From NCBI RefSeq assembly GCF_026241135.1, contig NZ_JAPFGA010000006.1, positions 64,369-128,368 on the forward strand: a stretch of DNA of 64,000 nucleotides. The letters run 5' to 3'. The translations under genes were made by a program, and so were the position numbers. Below, piece after piece: positions 21,032 through 30,069 of this stretch (the stretch's first letter is position 1; every line of letters starts with the position of its first letter). The notes under the pieces are model-generated. The model had not been told where the DNA came from and made no database searches. It saw only the letters and a list, made by a program, of their open reading frames with translations. This DNA is from Galbibacter kalidii (GTDB lineage: Bacteria > Bacteroidota > Bacteroidia > Flavobacteriales > Flavobacteriaceae).

Positions 21032-23921
21032 TTACTCCCAATACAAACGACCGTGGTCTTGGGTAGAAGTTATTGTCAATACCCCCGTCGATTTCGGGAT
21101 CTAGTCCGTCGTAATCAGTTACAGTCAATACATTTTGTAATGAACTATATATCCTTATGCTGGTATTTTCTATGGCTTGGTCTAAAGTATAGCCCAATGA
21201 GATGTTGTCTATTTTGAAGAAAGAAGCCTCTTGAACAAAATGGTCACTCAATGCATTGGGGTCTGAATAGTTTTCAAATCCGGTGTTGAAATAATCAGCG
21301 TGGATGTTGTCCAGCATACTCAAGTCGGTTACCCCGGCTAGGATTCCTCTACCGGCAAATACGTCATTATACATATAATTACCAAGGCTGGCACGTGTTT
21401 GTGCCGAAAAATCCCATTTTTTATAGTTTGCATTGATATTGAAACCCATAAAGATATCAGCATTCGGACTATTGAAGATGTACTTGTCCTGATCGTTTAT
21501 CATACCGTCTTCGTTTCTATCCACATATACACCCTCTATAGGTTTTCCGGTTTCGTCATACACTTGCTGATAAACAAGGAAGCTTGCAGCTTCTTCACCT
21601 ACCCGATGTACTTGAGCGAAGTTGCCTACACCGGATGAAATACCTCCTGTTGGTTGATCCACAGAAAGTTTTGTGATCTCATTGTCGTTATAGGAAATGT
21701 TGTAGTTGAGTGACAGATTGAAATCATCCCTTCTGATGGCATCAACATTAATATTGAATTCAATTCCTCGATTTTCCATGTTACCGATATTGGCATCGAT
21801 ACGATTCCCAAAGTTGGTAAAAGGATCCACAAGTGAAGAAGCGATTAGATCTTCAGTATTACGGATGTAAGCATTTACCAAACCGGATACACGGCCGTCA
21901 AACAGGCTGTAATCCAAACCAACGTTGAAAGTTTTACCAACTTCCCAACGTAAGTTCTCGTTAATAGGCTCAGGGCGATAGGTTTGATAGAAACTATTGC
22001 CAAGTTGATACCGGGCACTGTCGGTACTACCTGTATAACGTGTCAGGAAGAGGTAATCTCCCAAACCGTTTACGTTGGCAATTTCACCGTAACCTACACG
22101 TAGTTTCAACAAGTTGAATGCAGAGTCTTCCATAAAGGATTCGTCGCTTATCTTCCAAGCCAAAGCTACCGATGGAAAATACCCCCAACGATCTTCCGGA
22201 TTCAGTTTTGAAGAGGCATCGGCCCTAAAAGAAGCCGTTAATAGATATTTTCCTTTGTAATCATAGTTTAGCCTTCCAAAATAAGACAACAGTACATTTT
22301 TACTTTTGTCTATAAATTCATATTTCAATCCGTCTTCCTGAGCTTCACTGTCATAACTTTCGTTGTCATATTCAAACGATTGGTAGGAATGCCCAGCCAC
22401 AAAGGAAATGTTATGCGTGTCGTTTAATGTTTTTGTATAAGTGGCATAGGCATCAAATAAAAGATTTGTCGAAATGTTCGAGTACCTGTTTAAAGAACCG
22501 TTCCAAAGCATATCGGAGGTAGGCATTAATTCTGAAACTATACGCCTTCCGTTGCTATTGGATTTATCGATACCCACGTTTACTGTAGCGGTTAAATCAG
22601 GAAAGAAGTGTAATTTGTAATCTACCTTACCATTTACTACAAAGCGTCTTACTTCGGCACTGTCGTCAATCAGATCCAACAAGGCCACCGGGTTGGTGGG
22701 TGCTTGACTGTTTTGGGTCACACCGTCTGGATTAAGCCATGCATAATATCCAAAGGGAGAGTTTTCATCAAAAACACTTTGTGTAGGATCAAATTGGATG
22801 GCACTACCTATGGCACCTCTGTCTGCAAAAGTGTTTTCAATGTACATTCCCCGGGCGTTGAGCTCTAGTTTTAGGTGGTCGTCCATCAATCTGGGTGTAA
22901 GGTTAATTGAGGCTGTTCCTCTACTGAATTCATCACCTTTTAGGATTCCTTCGTGATTTGAAAAACCTGCAGACACTCTCATGGGTATACCAAAAGCACT
23001 TCCCAAAGCACTAACGTTGTGGTCTTGCCCTACAGCAAAGGTGTAGATTTCGTCTTGCCAATCGGTGTTGGCATTACCCATCCTGGCAGCAGCATCGGGA
23101 TTGTCCAGACTTAAAACCAGTTCCCTGAAACGGTCGGCTTCCAATACATCTACAGTTTCTGTTACATTATAGATTGTGGTCTGTGAGCTGGCATTAAACT
23201 CAAACTCATGTTTTTTTCCTTTTTTGGTAGTAATTAAAATTACGCCATTGGCACCACGGGATCCATAAATAGCTGTTGAAGAGGCATCTTTAAGCACCAC
23301 AAAGCTTTCAATATCGTTAGGATTGATAAAGTTAAGTGGGTTTCTGGTGCCTCCTACACCTGAATTATCGAGTGGAATTCCATCAACAACAATTAGCGGA
23401 GAACTGGTTAACGACAAGGACCCCATACCGCGGATGGTAATTTCCTGTCCGTCACCCGGAGCACCACTACCCGAAGTTACGTTAACTCCGGCTACCCTAC
23501 CGCTAATAAGTGATTGGGCCGATACAATGGGGCCTTTATTAAAATCTTCAGAGGTTACTAAATCGGTAGTACCGGTAAGGTCTTCCTTTTTAACCGATCC
23601 ATAACCAATAACCACAACTTCTTCCAGTTGTTGGGTGTCTTCTTGCAGTGCTACATTCATAGTGCTTCCTGCAACTACTTTTTCAGTAGTAGTGAATCCG
23701 ATATATGAAAATTGAAGTACATCTCCATCGTTGGCATTGATTTCGTATGCACCGTCAAAATCGGTCGTAGTTCCAGTTGTACTTCCTTTTACAAGGACAT
23801 TCACTCCCGGAATAGGTGTTCCCGTAGCGGCTTCTGTTACCACACCACTAACAGTTTGCTGTGCAAAGACCCCTAAGGGAATCAAAAACAGCAATAAGTT
23901 TAGTTTTTGTAATATTTTCAT
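21018..23921 (-). CDS. SusC/RagA-family TonB-linked outer membrane protein
   Basis: VSGVVTEAATGTPIPGVNVLVKGS, plug VVLKDASSTAIYGSRGANGVILITTKKG. Confidence 0.97.
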   Translation of the reverse strand: MKILQKLNLLLFLIPLGVFAQQTVSGVVTEAATGTPIPGVNVLVKGSTTGTTTDFDGAYEINANDGDVLQFSYIGFTTTEKVVAGSTMNVALQEDTQQLEEVVVIGYGSVKKEDLTGTTDLVTSEDFNKGPIVSAQSLISGRVAGVNVTSGSGAPGDGQEITIRGMGSLSLTSSPLIVVDGIPLDNSGVGGTRNPLNFINPNDIESFVVLKDASSTAIYGSRGANGVILITTKKGKKHEFEFNASSQTTIYNVTETVDVLEADRFRELVLSLDNPDAAARMGNANTDWQDEIYTFAVGQDHNVSALGSAFGIPMRVSAGFSNHEGILKGDEFSRGTASINLTPRLMDDHLKLELNARGMYIENTFADRGAIGSAIQFDPTQSVFDENSPFGYYAWLNPDGVTQNSQAPTNPVALLDLIDDSAEVRRFVVNGKVDYKLHFFPDLTATVNVGIDKSNSNGRRIVSELMPTSDMLWNGSLNRYSNISTNLLFDAYATYTKTLNDTHNISFVAGHSYQSFEYDNESYDSEAQEDGLKYEFIDKSKNVLLSYFGRLNYDYKGKYLLTASFRADASSKLNPEDRWGYFPSVALAWKISDESFMEDSAFNLLKLRVGYGEIANVNGLGDYLFLTRYTGSTDSARYQLGNSFYQTYRPEPINENLRWEVGKTFNVGLDYSLFDGRVSGLVNAYIRNTEDLIASSLVDPFTNFGNRIDANIGNMENRGIEFNINVDAIRRDDFNLSLNYNISYNDNEITKLSVDQPTGGISSGVGNFAQVHRVGEEAASFLVYQQVYDETGKPIEGVYVDRNEDGMINDQDKYIFNSPNADIFMGFNINANYKKWDFSAQTRASLGNYMYNDVFAGRGILAGVTDLSMLDNIHADYFNTGFENYSDPNALSDHFVQEASFFKIDNISLGYTLDQAIENTSIRIYSSLQNVLTVTDYDGLDPEIDGGIDNNFYPRPRSFVLGVNVDF

Positions 23922-23945
23922 CTGTTCTTTTTTATTGTTTTGTTT

Positions 23946-24011
23946 GTCAGATGGAATTCGCCATAAAACATATCGGTTGTTATCAACTTAAATGTTATGG
24001 CTCATTTCATA
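23946..24011 (-). promoter_or_regulatory. 66-nt conserved leader/promoter module (copy B, upstream of susC2)
   Basis: Same three blocks and same length as 17954-18019; ends 24 nt before start codon. Confidence 0.7.
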
Positions 24012-24132
24012 GATAAATTAGAATAATTAGATCTGTTTTGTACTTGATATTTTTACTTCTCGGTGTTAAAACTATGTAAATTTTAAGTGAAGAAATGCTT
24101 AGAAAGCCCGTGGAACGCTACGAAAACGGTTT

Positions 24133-24162
24133 AGTGTTAAAAACTTTTTATTTTTTAACACT
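24133..24162. promoter_or_regulatory. 11-bp inverted repeat in the susC2/lacI divergent region
   Basis: AGTGTTAAAAA (24133-24143) / TTTTTAACACT (24152-24162). Confidence 0.55.
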
Positions 24163-24253
24163 TCGAGTCCTTTTAAAGCTGCAAATTTTCATATCCATAA
24201 TAAAAAAGGACGCATACTGATGAATTATTAATTTTTAAGTTTTGAACTAGAGA

Positions 24254-24282
24254 TTGTTATATGCTAGAAAACCGTACTTTTG
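24254..24282 (+). promoter_or_regulatory. Bacteroidota-type promoter for lacI-family gene
   Basis: TTG (24254-24256) and TACTTTTG (24275-24282), matching -33 TTG / -7 TAnnTTTG. Confidence 0.7.
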
Positions 24283-24297
24283 TAGGAATTTGATATA

Positions 24298-24417
24298 AAA
24301 TCAACTGCCTCGGGAAATCCATGAGGTATTAAAAGGGGCAAACCTTAATTCATTTCGATGCAGACCATCGGGGAAACTTGCCTAACGGCAGTCAGGTAAA
24401 ACCCACTTAGTGGGATT
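24298..24417 (+). ncRNA. Three-hairpin repeated 5' leader element, copy 1
   Basis: CCTCG-GG-aaat-CC-A-TGAGG; CGATGcagacCATCG; CCCACTTAGTGGG; ends 13 nt before ATG 24431; second copy at 54243-54343. Confidence 0.6.
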
Positions 24418-24430
24418 CAACTCAATTTAT

Positions 24431-25453
24431 ATGAAAAAGAAAATGACTATAAAGGAACTCGCACGAGAGTTGGATGTTTCTGTTTCCACGGTTTCAAAAG
24501 CCATGAGAAACAGTCCTGAAATCAGTAAGGATACCATTGAAAAGGTGCAGGCTTTTGCAAAACTGTACAATTACAAGCCGAATAACATAGCACTGAGTCT
24601 TAAAAACAAAAAAACCAAGAATATTGCGGTGATCATTCCCGAGATCGTTCACCATTTTTTCACCTTGATCGTGAGTGGGATAGAACACAAATCCAATGAA
24701 CTGGGCTATAATGTTATTGTGTGCTTATCCAATGAGTCTTTTGCTAAGGAAGTGATCAATATGGAGACCATGGCCAACGGAAGTATAGACGGCTTCCTGC
24801 TGTCGTTATCCAAGGAGACCCTTTTGAAGAAAGACTTTCAGCATTTAAGGGAAGTCATCAATCAAGGAATGCCTTTGGTGATGTTCGACCGCGTTTCCGA
24901 AGAAATTTATTGTGACAAAGTGGTTATTGACGATGCAAGGGCTTCTTACAATGCCATTCAACATCTTATTTATACCGGATGTAGGCGTATAGCATTGATC
25001 ACCACAGCCGATTATGTCTCCGTAGGTAAATTGCGAACCTCCGGATATATCAATGCTTTAACAGATGAAGGGATTGAGGTAGATCCGAATCTTATTGTGA
25101 AAGTCGATGATATCGGGGAACTTGAACAAAAGGTAAAAGAATTGTTCGACACTCAAAGTTTTGACGCAGTTTTTGGCGTAAACGAAATCTATGCCGTTGT
25201 GGCAATGCGGGAAGCTCACAACAGAGGCTATAAAATCCCGATGGAAATGAGTTTTATAGGTTTTAGTGATGGAATTTTATCCAAATACGCCTATCCATCA
25301 CTAACGACTGTAGTGCAACACGGTTATGAAATAGGTGAAAAAGCGGCTCAACTGCTTATAGAAAGGTTAGAAAATGAGGAAGAAGATGAGAATTTTAAAA
25401 CAGAAGTCATCAAAACATCTTTATTGGTTCGGGAATCTACAAAACCCGTTTAA
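24431..25453 (+). CDS. LacI-family transcriptional regulator
   Basis: MTIKELARELDVSVSTVSKAMRNSPEISKDTIEKVQAFAKLYNYKPN HTH plus periplasmic-binding-like domain. Confidence 0.96.
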   Translation: MKKKMTIKELARELDVSVSTVSKAMRNSPEISKDTIEKVQAFAKLYNYKPNNIALSLKNKKTKNIAVIIPEIVHHFFTLIVSGIEHKSNELGYNVIVCLSNESFAKEVINMETMANGSIDGFLLSLSKETLLKKDFQHLREVINQGMPLVMFDRVSEEIYCDKVVIDDARASYNAIQHLIYTGCRRIALITTADYVSVGKLRTSGYINALTDEGIEVDPNLIVKVDDIGELEQKVKELFDTQSFDAVFGVNEIYAVVAMREAHNRGYKIPMEMSFIGFSDGILSKYAYPSLTTVVQHGYEIGEKAAQLLIERLENEEEDENFKTEVIKTSLLVRESTKPV

Positions 25454-25500
25454 TAGCCATTTGATTAGATTGTTACAAAAAAAGTAGTATCTTAGCCCAC

Positions 25501-25548
25501 ATCAAAACTTATATTTTTACTTCTCAAACATTTAATTTAAGTTTTGAT
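25501..25548. promoter_or_regulatory. 11-bp inverted repeat upstream of sugar transporter
   Basis: ATCAAAACTTA (25501-25511) / TAAGTTTTGAT (25538-25548). Confidence 0.55.
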
Positions 25549-25591
25549 AAGTCATAGCGCTTATCGTACTATAAATCAATAAATTACGATA

Positions 25592-26965
25592 ATGAAGAAG
25601 CGTATTTTAGGTTTCTGGGAAATTTGGAACATGAGTTTCGGTTTCTTGGGGATTCAATTCGGTTTTGCCCTTCAGGGAGGCTTTATGTCCCGTATCTTTC
25701 AAACACTTGGAGCCGATAAAGACAGTATTCCTTTGTTGTGGATAGCAGCACCACTAACCGGATTGATCATTCAACCCATCATTGGATATTTAAGTGACAA
25801 AACATGGCACCCCAAACTGGGGAGAAGGCGTCCTTATTTTCTTATAGGAGCTATTCTCAGTTCGTTGGCCTTGTTTTTTGTGCCTCATTCACCTGCTTTA
25901 TGGGTAGCTGCGGGATTTTTATGGGTTTTGGATGCTTCCATCAATGTGAGTATGGAGCCTTTCAGGGCACTGGTAGCCGATAAACTTCATGAGTCACAAC
26001 GTTCCTATGGTTTTGTGGTGCAAACCCTTATTATCGGGATCGGAACGTGGATAGCCAGTAACCTGCCTTGGTTGGTCAACAGCTTGGGTGTAAGCAATGA
26101 GGCTGCTCCGGGAGTGGTACCCATGTCTGTAAAAGTGGCTTTCGCTATTGGGGCTTTTGTGTTTATCACCAGTATTCTTTATACCATTTTTACTACGGAT
26201 GAATACCCACCGGAAGACATGGAAGCTTTTAAAAAGATGAAGAAAGAATCCAAAGGGAATTTTGTAAAGGATATCATAGAAAATATAGGAAAAATGCCTC
26301 CAACGATGGTGAAACTGGGCGTTATTCAATTTTTTAGTTGGTTCGCTTTTTTCGCGATGTGGAGTATGGCCACACCTGCGCTTACAGAACATGTTTATCA
26401 AGCACCGGCACCAATAGAGAAAGCGTATAATTTTGAAGATACACAACAGCAAGAAGCGTTTAGTACAGCCAATAGAAAATATCAAGATGCATCAGATAAA
26501 GTAGGTTCTGCAATGGGAGTTTACGGATTGTCGTCCATGGTATTTGCCTTAGCGCTTACGTTTTATGCTTCCAGAAAACGGGTAAATAGAAAACTGACCC
26601 ATATGGTTTCCTTGATCTTAGGAGGAATCGGTTTTATATCGATGTATTTTGTCCCAAGTCCGTCGTTTTTGTATGTGAGTTTTATACTGGTCGGAATTGC
26701 CTGGGGAAGTATTCTCTCCATGCCGTACGCCATGTTGTCGAGTTCTATCGACGCAAAGAAAATGGGGGTTTATATGGGCTTGTTCAACATGTTTATCGTA
26801 ATTCCGCAAATTGTGGCGGCCCTTGAAGGAATCAACTTCACTTATAAACTGTTGGGGGATGAAACCATCAACGCAATGATCATAGCTGGGATGTGTTTGA
26901 TTATCGCCGGATTTTCAAATCTTCTTATTACCAATAAAAAAGCAATTGCATATACATTAGATTAA
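25592..26965 (+). CDS. MFS (GPH/SLC45-like) maltose/disaccharide transporter
   Basis: 12-TM pattern, LGRRRPYFLIG motif, located in the maltodextrin operon. Confidence 0.88.
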   Translation: MKKRILGFWEIWNMSFGFLGIQFGFALQGGFMSRIFQTLGADKDSIPLLWIAAPLTGLIIQPIIGYLSDKTWHPKLGRRRPYFLIGAILSSLALFFVPHSPALWVAAGFLWVLDASINVSMEPFRALVADKLHESQRSYGFVVQTLIIGIGTWIASNLPWLVNSLGVSNEAAPGVVPMSVKVAFAIGAFVFITSILYTIFTTDEYPPEDMEAFKKMKKESKGNFVKDIIENIGKMPPTMVKLGVIQFFSWFAFFAMWSMATPALTEHVYQAPAPIEKAYNFEDTQQQEAFSTANRKYQDASDKVGSAMGVYGLSSMVFALALTFYASRKRVNRKLTHMVSLILGGIGFISMYFVPSPSFLYVSFILVGIAWGSILSMPYAMLSSSIDAKKMGVYMGLFNMFIVIPQIVAALEGINFTYKLLGDETINAMIIAGMCLIIAGFSNLLITNKKAIAYTLD

Positions 26966-26969
26966 AAAA

Positions 26970-27626
26970 ATGAAGGAAAAGAAAGGATTTATATTCGACC
27001 TCGACGGCGTGATTGTCGATACCGCCAAATACCATTTTTTAGCGTGGAAGAATTTAGCTGAAGAACTCGATATCAACTTTACCGAAAAAGACAACGAACG
27101 TTTAAAAGGCGTAAGTCGGGTACGGTCGTTAGAGATTATTTTGGAACTCGGAAACAAAACACTTTCGAAGGAAGATTTTGATAACTACCTCGTTCAAAAA
27201 AATGAAGAATATCTGGACTACATCGACAAAATGGATGAAAATGAAATTCTACCTGATGTGTTGAAAACTTTAAAATTCCTAAAAGAAAAAGGTTACCACA
27301 TTGTGTTGGGTTCTGCAAGTAAAAACGCCCGTAGAATCTTGAAACAGGTCAATCTGATTGATTATTTCGATGCCATTGTGGATGGCAATGATGTTTCCAA
27401 AGCCAAGCCCGATCCTGAAGTTTTTGTGATTGGTGCCACAAAAGTGGGTGTTGAGAATGAAGCTTGCGTGGTGTTTGAAGATTCCGTAGCCGGTATTCAA
27501 GCGTCCAATACTGCCGGGATGACAAGCATCGGTATAGGCAGCAAAACTGTTTTGGGCGAAGCCGATTATGTGTTTGCCGATTTTACGGAGATGAGTGATG
27601 AATTTTTAAATAAACTAATAAAATAA
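26970..27626 (+). CDS. pgmB: Beta-phosphoglucomutase (HAD superfamily)
   Basis: FIFDLDGVIVDTAKYHFLAWK, ADPDGN-type KAKPDPEVF; adjacent to GH65. Confidence 0.93.
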   Translation: MKEKKGFIFDLDGVIVDTAKYHFLAWKNLAEELDINFTEKDNERLKGVSRVRSLEIILELGNKTLSKEDFDNYLVQKNEEYLDYIDKMDENEILPDVLKTLKFLKEKGYHIVLGSASKNARRILKQVNLIDYFDAIVDGNDVSKAKPDPEVFVIGATKVGVENEACVVFEDSVAGIQASNTAGMTSIGIGSKTVLGEADYVFADFTEMSDEFLNKLIK

Positions 27627-27627
27627 C

Positions 27628-27680
27628 CCCTCAACTGCGCTCGGGGTGACAATGTCAGGTCGAGCGCAGTCGAGACCTAT
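27628..27680. repeat. Palindromic intergenic repeat (GCGCAGTCGAG family)
   Basis: ctcaactgcgctcggggtgacaatgtcaggtcgagcgcagtcgagacc. Confidence 0.7.
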
Positions 27681-27696
27681 TAATTGAAAAAATAAA

Positions 27697-30003
27697 ATGA
27701 ATCAGGATTATATAGTTCCAAACGAATGGTCCTTAATTGAGGAAGGATTTAATGCAGAAAAAGTAAAGTCGTCCGAAAGCTTGTTCAGTATCGGAAACGG
27801 TGCCATGGGACAACGTGCGAATTTTGAAGAAACATATAGTGGAGATACTTTTCAGGGAAGTTATATTGCCGGAGTTTATTATCCCGACAAAACCCGCGTG
27901 GGCTGGTGGAAAAATGGCTATCCCGAATATTTTGCCAAAGTGCTTAATGCGCCTAATTGGATTGGAATCGACGTAAAGATTGATGGAGAAATGCTCGACC
28001 TTCACACTTGTAAATCGGTGAGTGATTTCCGTCGCGAACTCAATATGAAAGAAGGTTGGCACAAACGCAGTTTTAAAGCAATTTTACCTAATGATGTGGA
28101 AGTTGAGGTGGTAGCCACCCGTTTTTTGAGTTTAGACATGGATGAAGTAGGTGCCATCAATTACGAAGTAAAACCGCTTAACAAGGATGTGGAAATTACG
28201 TTTTTACCCTATGTAGATAGTGGAATTACCAATGAGGATTCCAATTGGGATGATAAATTTTGGGATGTTTATGAAGCAAATGTTGAAGATGATTTTGGCT
28301 ATGTAGTTTCCAAAACCATGAAAACCGAATTTCACGTGTGTACGGGAATGATAAACCAACTTTTTGTCGATAAAAATGAAGTAAATGTAGCTCCCGGAAT
28401 AGTGCAAACAGAAGCAAAAGTAAGTTTTTGCTACACCACTTCAGTAAAACAAGGACAAATGGCTTCTTTGGTAAAAATGGCGGGGTATGTAACCTCGATG
28501 AACCATTCACAGGATAAATTAGTCTCTGCTTCAAAAAGTGTTTTGGAAAAAGCCATAAATCTTGGTTTTGATGCGTTGAAAGCACAACAAAAAGATGCTT
28601 GGGCCAACATTTGGGAAATGGCCAATATCACTATTGAAGGCGATGTAAAAGCACAGCAAGGGATACGTTTTAATATTTTTCAGTTGAATCAGACCTACCT
28701 CGGGAAAGACGCCCGATTGAACATCGGTCCGAAAGGGTTCACCGGTGAAAAATACGGAGGGTCGACCTATTGGGATACCGAAGCTTATTGCTTGCCTTTC
28801 TATATGGCAACTAAAAATCAAAGTGTAGCGCGAAATCTTTTGGAATACCGCTATAAACACTTAGAAAAAGCCATTGAAAACGCTGAAAAACTCGGTTTTT
28901 CCGGTGGAGCAGCTTTGTATCCAATGGTGACGATGAACGGAGAAGAATGTCACAACGAATGGGAAATTACCTTTGAGGAAATCCACCGAAACGGAGCGAT
29001 TGCCTATGCCATTTTCAATTACCACCGCTTTACGGGAGATTACAGTTACATTCCCGAAATGGGATTGGAGGTGCTAATCGGGATTGCCCGTTTTTGGCAG
29101 CAGAGAGCTACGTTTTCAACTGCAAAAAACAAATATGTCATTTTAGGTGTAACCGGACCAAACGAATATGAAAACAACGTAAACAACAACTTTTACACCA
29201 ACTATATTGCCAAATGGTGTATCGAGTATGCTTTGGGACAAGTTCACAAAGTAAAAGCCGAATATCCTTCGGATTACAAAAGGGTTATGGACAAGGTGAA
29301 ATTGTTTGAAACCGAAATGGAACAGATGAAAACTGTGGCCGAGGAGATGTATTTTCCATATTCTGAAGAACATCAAGTCTATTTGCAACAAGATGGCTTT
29401 TTGGACAAGGAACTCATCACTGTGACCGATTTGGACAAATCGCAACGTCCGATTAACCAAAAATGGTCATGGGACAGAATCCTGCGTTCGCCTTACATCA
29501 AACAAGCCGATACCTTGCAAGGATTTTACTTTTTTGAAGATGATTTTACTGATAAGGAACTGGAACGTCATTTCGATTTTTACGAACCTTTTACCGTACA
29601 CGAAAGTTCGTTGTCTCCTTGCGTACATAGCATTCAGGCAGCGAAGCTAGGTAGGATGGAACAGGCGTATACATTTTACTTGAGAACATCAAGGTTGGAT
29701 TTAGACGACTACAATAAAGAAGTGCATCAAGGCTTGCACATCACTTCCATGGCTGGTACGTGGATGAGTATTGTGGAAGGTTTTGGCGGAATGCGTGTAA
29801 AAGACGATGTGCTGCATTTTAATCCGCAGATTCCGGAGCAGTGGAAAAGTTATTCGTTTAAAGTGAACTTTAGAAATCAGATTTTAAAAGTGAATGTAAG
29901 TCACGATGAAACTGAGTTTACAACGGATAATGATAAGGAATTAACGATTGTTGTTAATGGTGAAGAAAGAGTAACTTTATCTAGAAAAGTAGAAAAGATT
30001 TAA
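27697..30003 (+). CDS. GH65 maltose phosphorylase-like glycoside hydrolase
   Basis: EKYGGSTYWDTEAYCLPFY, NGEECHNEWEITFEEIHRNGAIAYAI, GVTGPNEYENNVNNNFYTN. Confidence 0.94.
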   Translation: MNQDYIVPNEWSLIEEGFNAEKVKSSESLFSIGNGAMGQRANFEETYSGDTFQGSYIAGVYYPDKTRVGWWKNGYPEYFAKVLNAPNWIGIDVKIDGEMLDLHTCKSVSDFRRELNMKEGWHKRSFKAILPNDVEVEVVATRFLSLDMDEVGAINYEVKPLNKDVEITFLPYVDSGITNEDSNWDDKFWDVYEANVEDDFGYVVSKTMKTEFHVCTGMINQLFVDKNEVNVAPGIVQTEAKVSFCYTTSVKQGQMASLVKMAGYVTSMNHSQDKLVSASKSVLEKAINLGFDALKAQQKDAWANIWEMANITIEGDVKAQQGIRFNIFQLNQTYLGKDARLNIGPKGFTGEKYGGSTYWDTEAYCLPFYMATKNQSVARNLLEYRYKHLEKAIENAEKLGFSGGAALYPMVTMNGEECHNEWEITFEEIHRNGAIAYAIFNYHRFTGDYSYIPEMGLEVLIGIARFWQQRATFSTAKNKYVILGVTGPNEYENNVNNNFYTNYIAKWCIEYALGQVHKVKAEYPSDYKRVMDKVKLFETEMEQMKTVAEEMYFPYSEEHQVYLQQDGFLDKELITVTDLDKSQRPINQKWSWDRILRSPYIKQADTLQGFYFFEDDFTDKELERHFDFYEPFTVHESSLSPCVHSIQAAKLGRMEQAYTFYLRTSRLDLDDYNKEVHQGLHITSMAGTWMSIVEGFGGMRVKDDVLHFNPQIPEQWKSYSFKVNFRNQILKVNVSHDETEFTTDNDKELTIVVNGEERVTLSRKVEKI

Positions 30004-30069
30004 AAGAGAGGCTGTCTAAAAAAAAGATACTGAAACAATCCCGATAATTATCGGAACAAAATAAAAAAA

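Noticed and set aside
24298-24417. A standard metabolite riboswitch (e.g. TPP, cobalamin) upstream of lacI
   Set aside because: No recognisable consensus of those classes; a repeated three-hairpin element fits better, though a computed Rfam scan is needed
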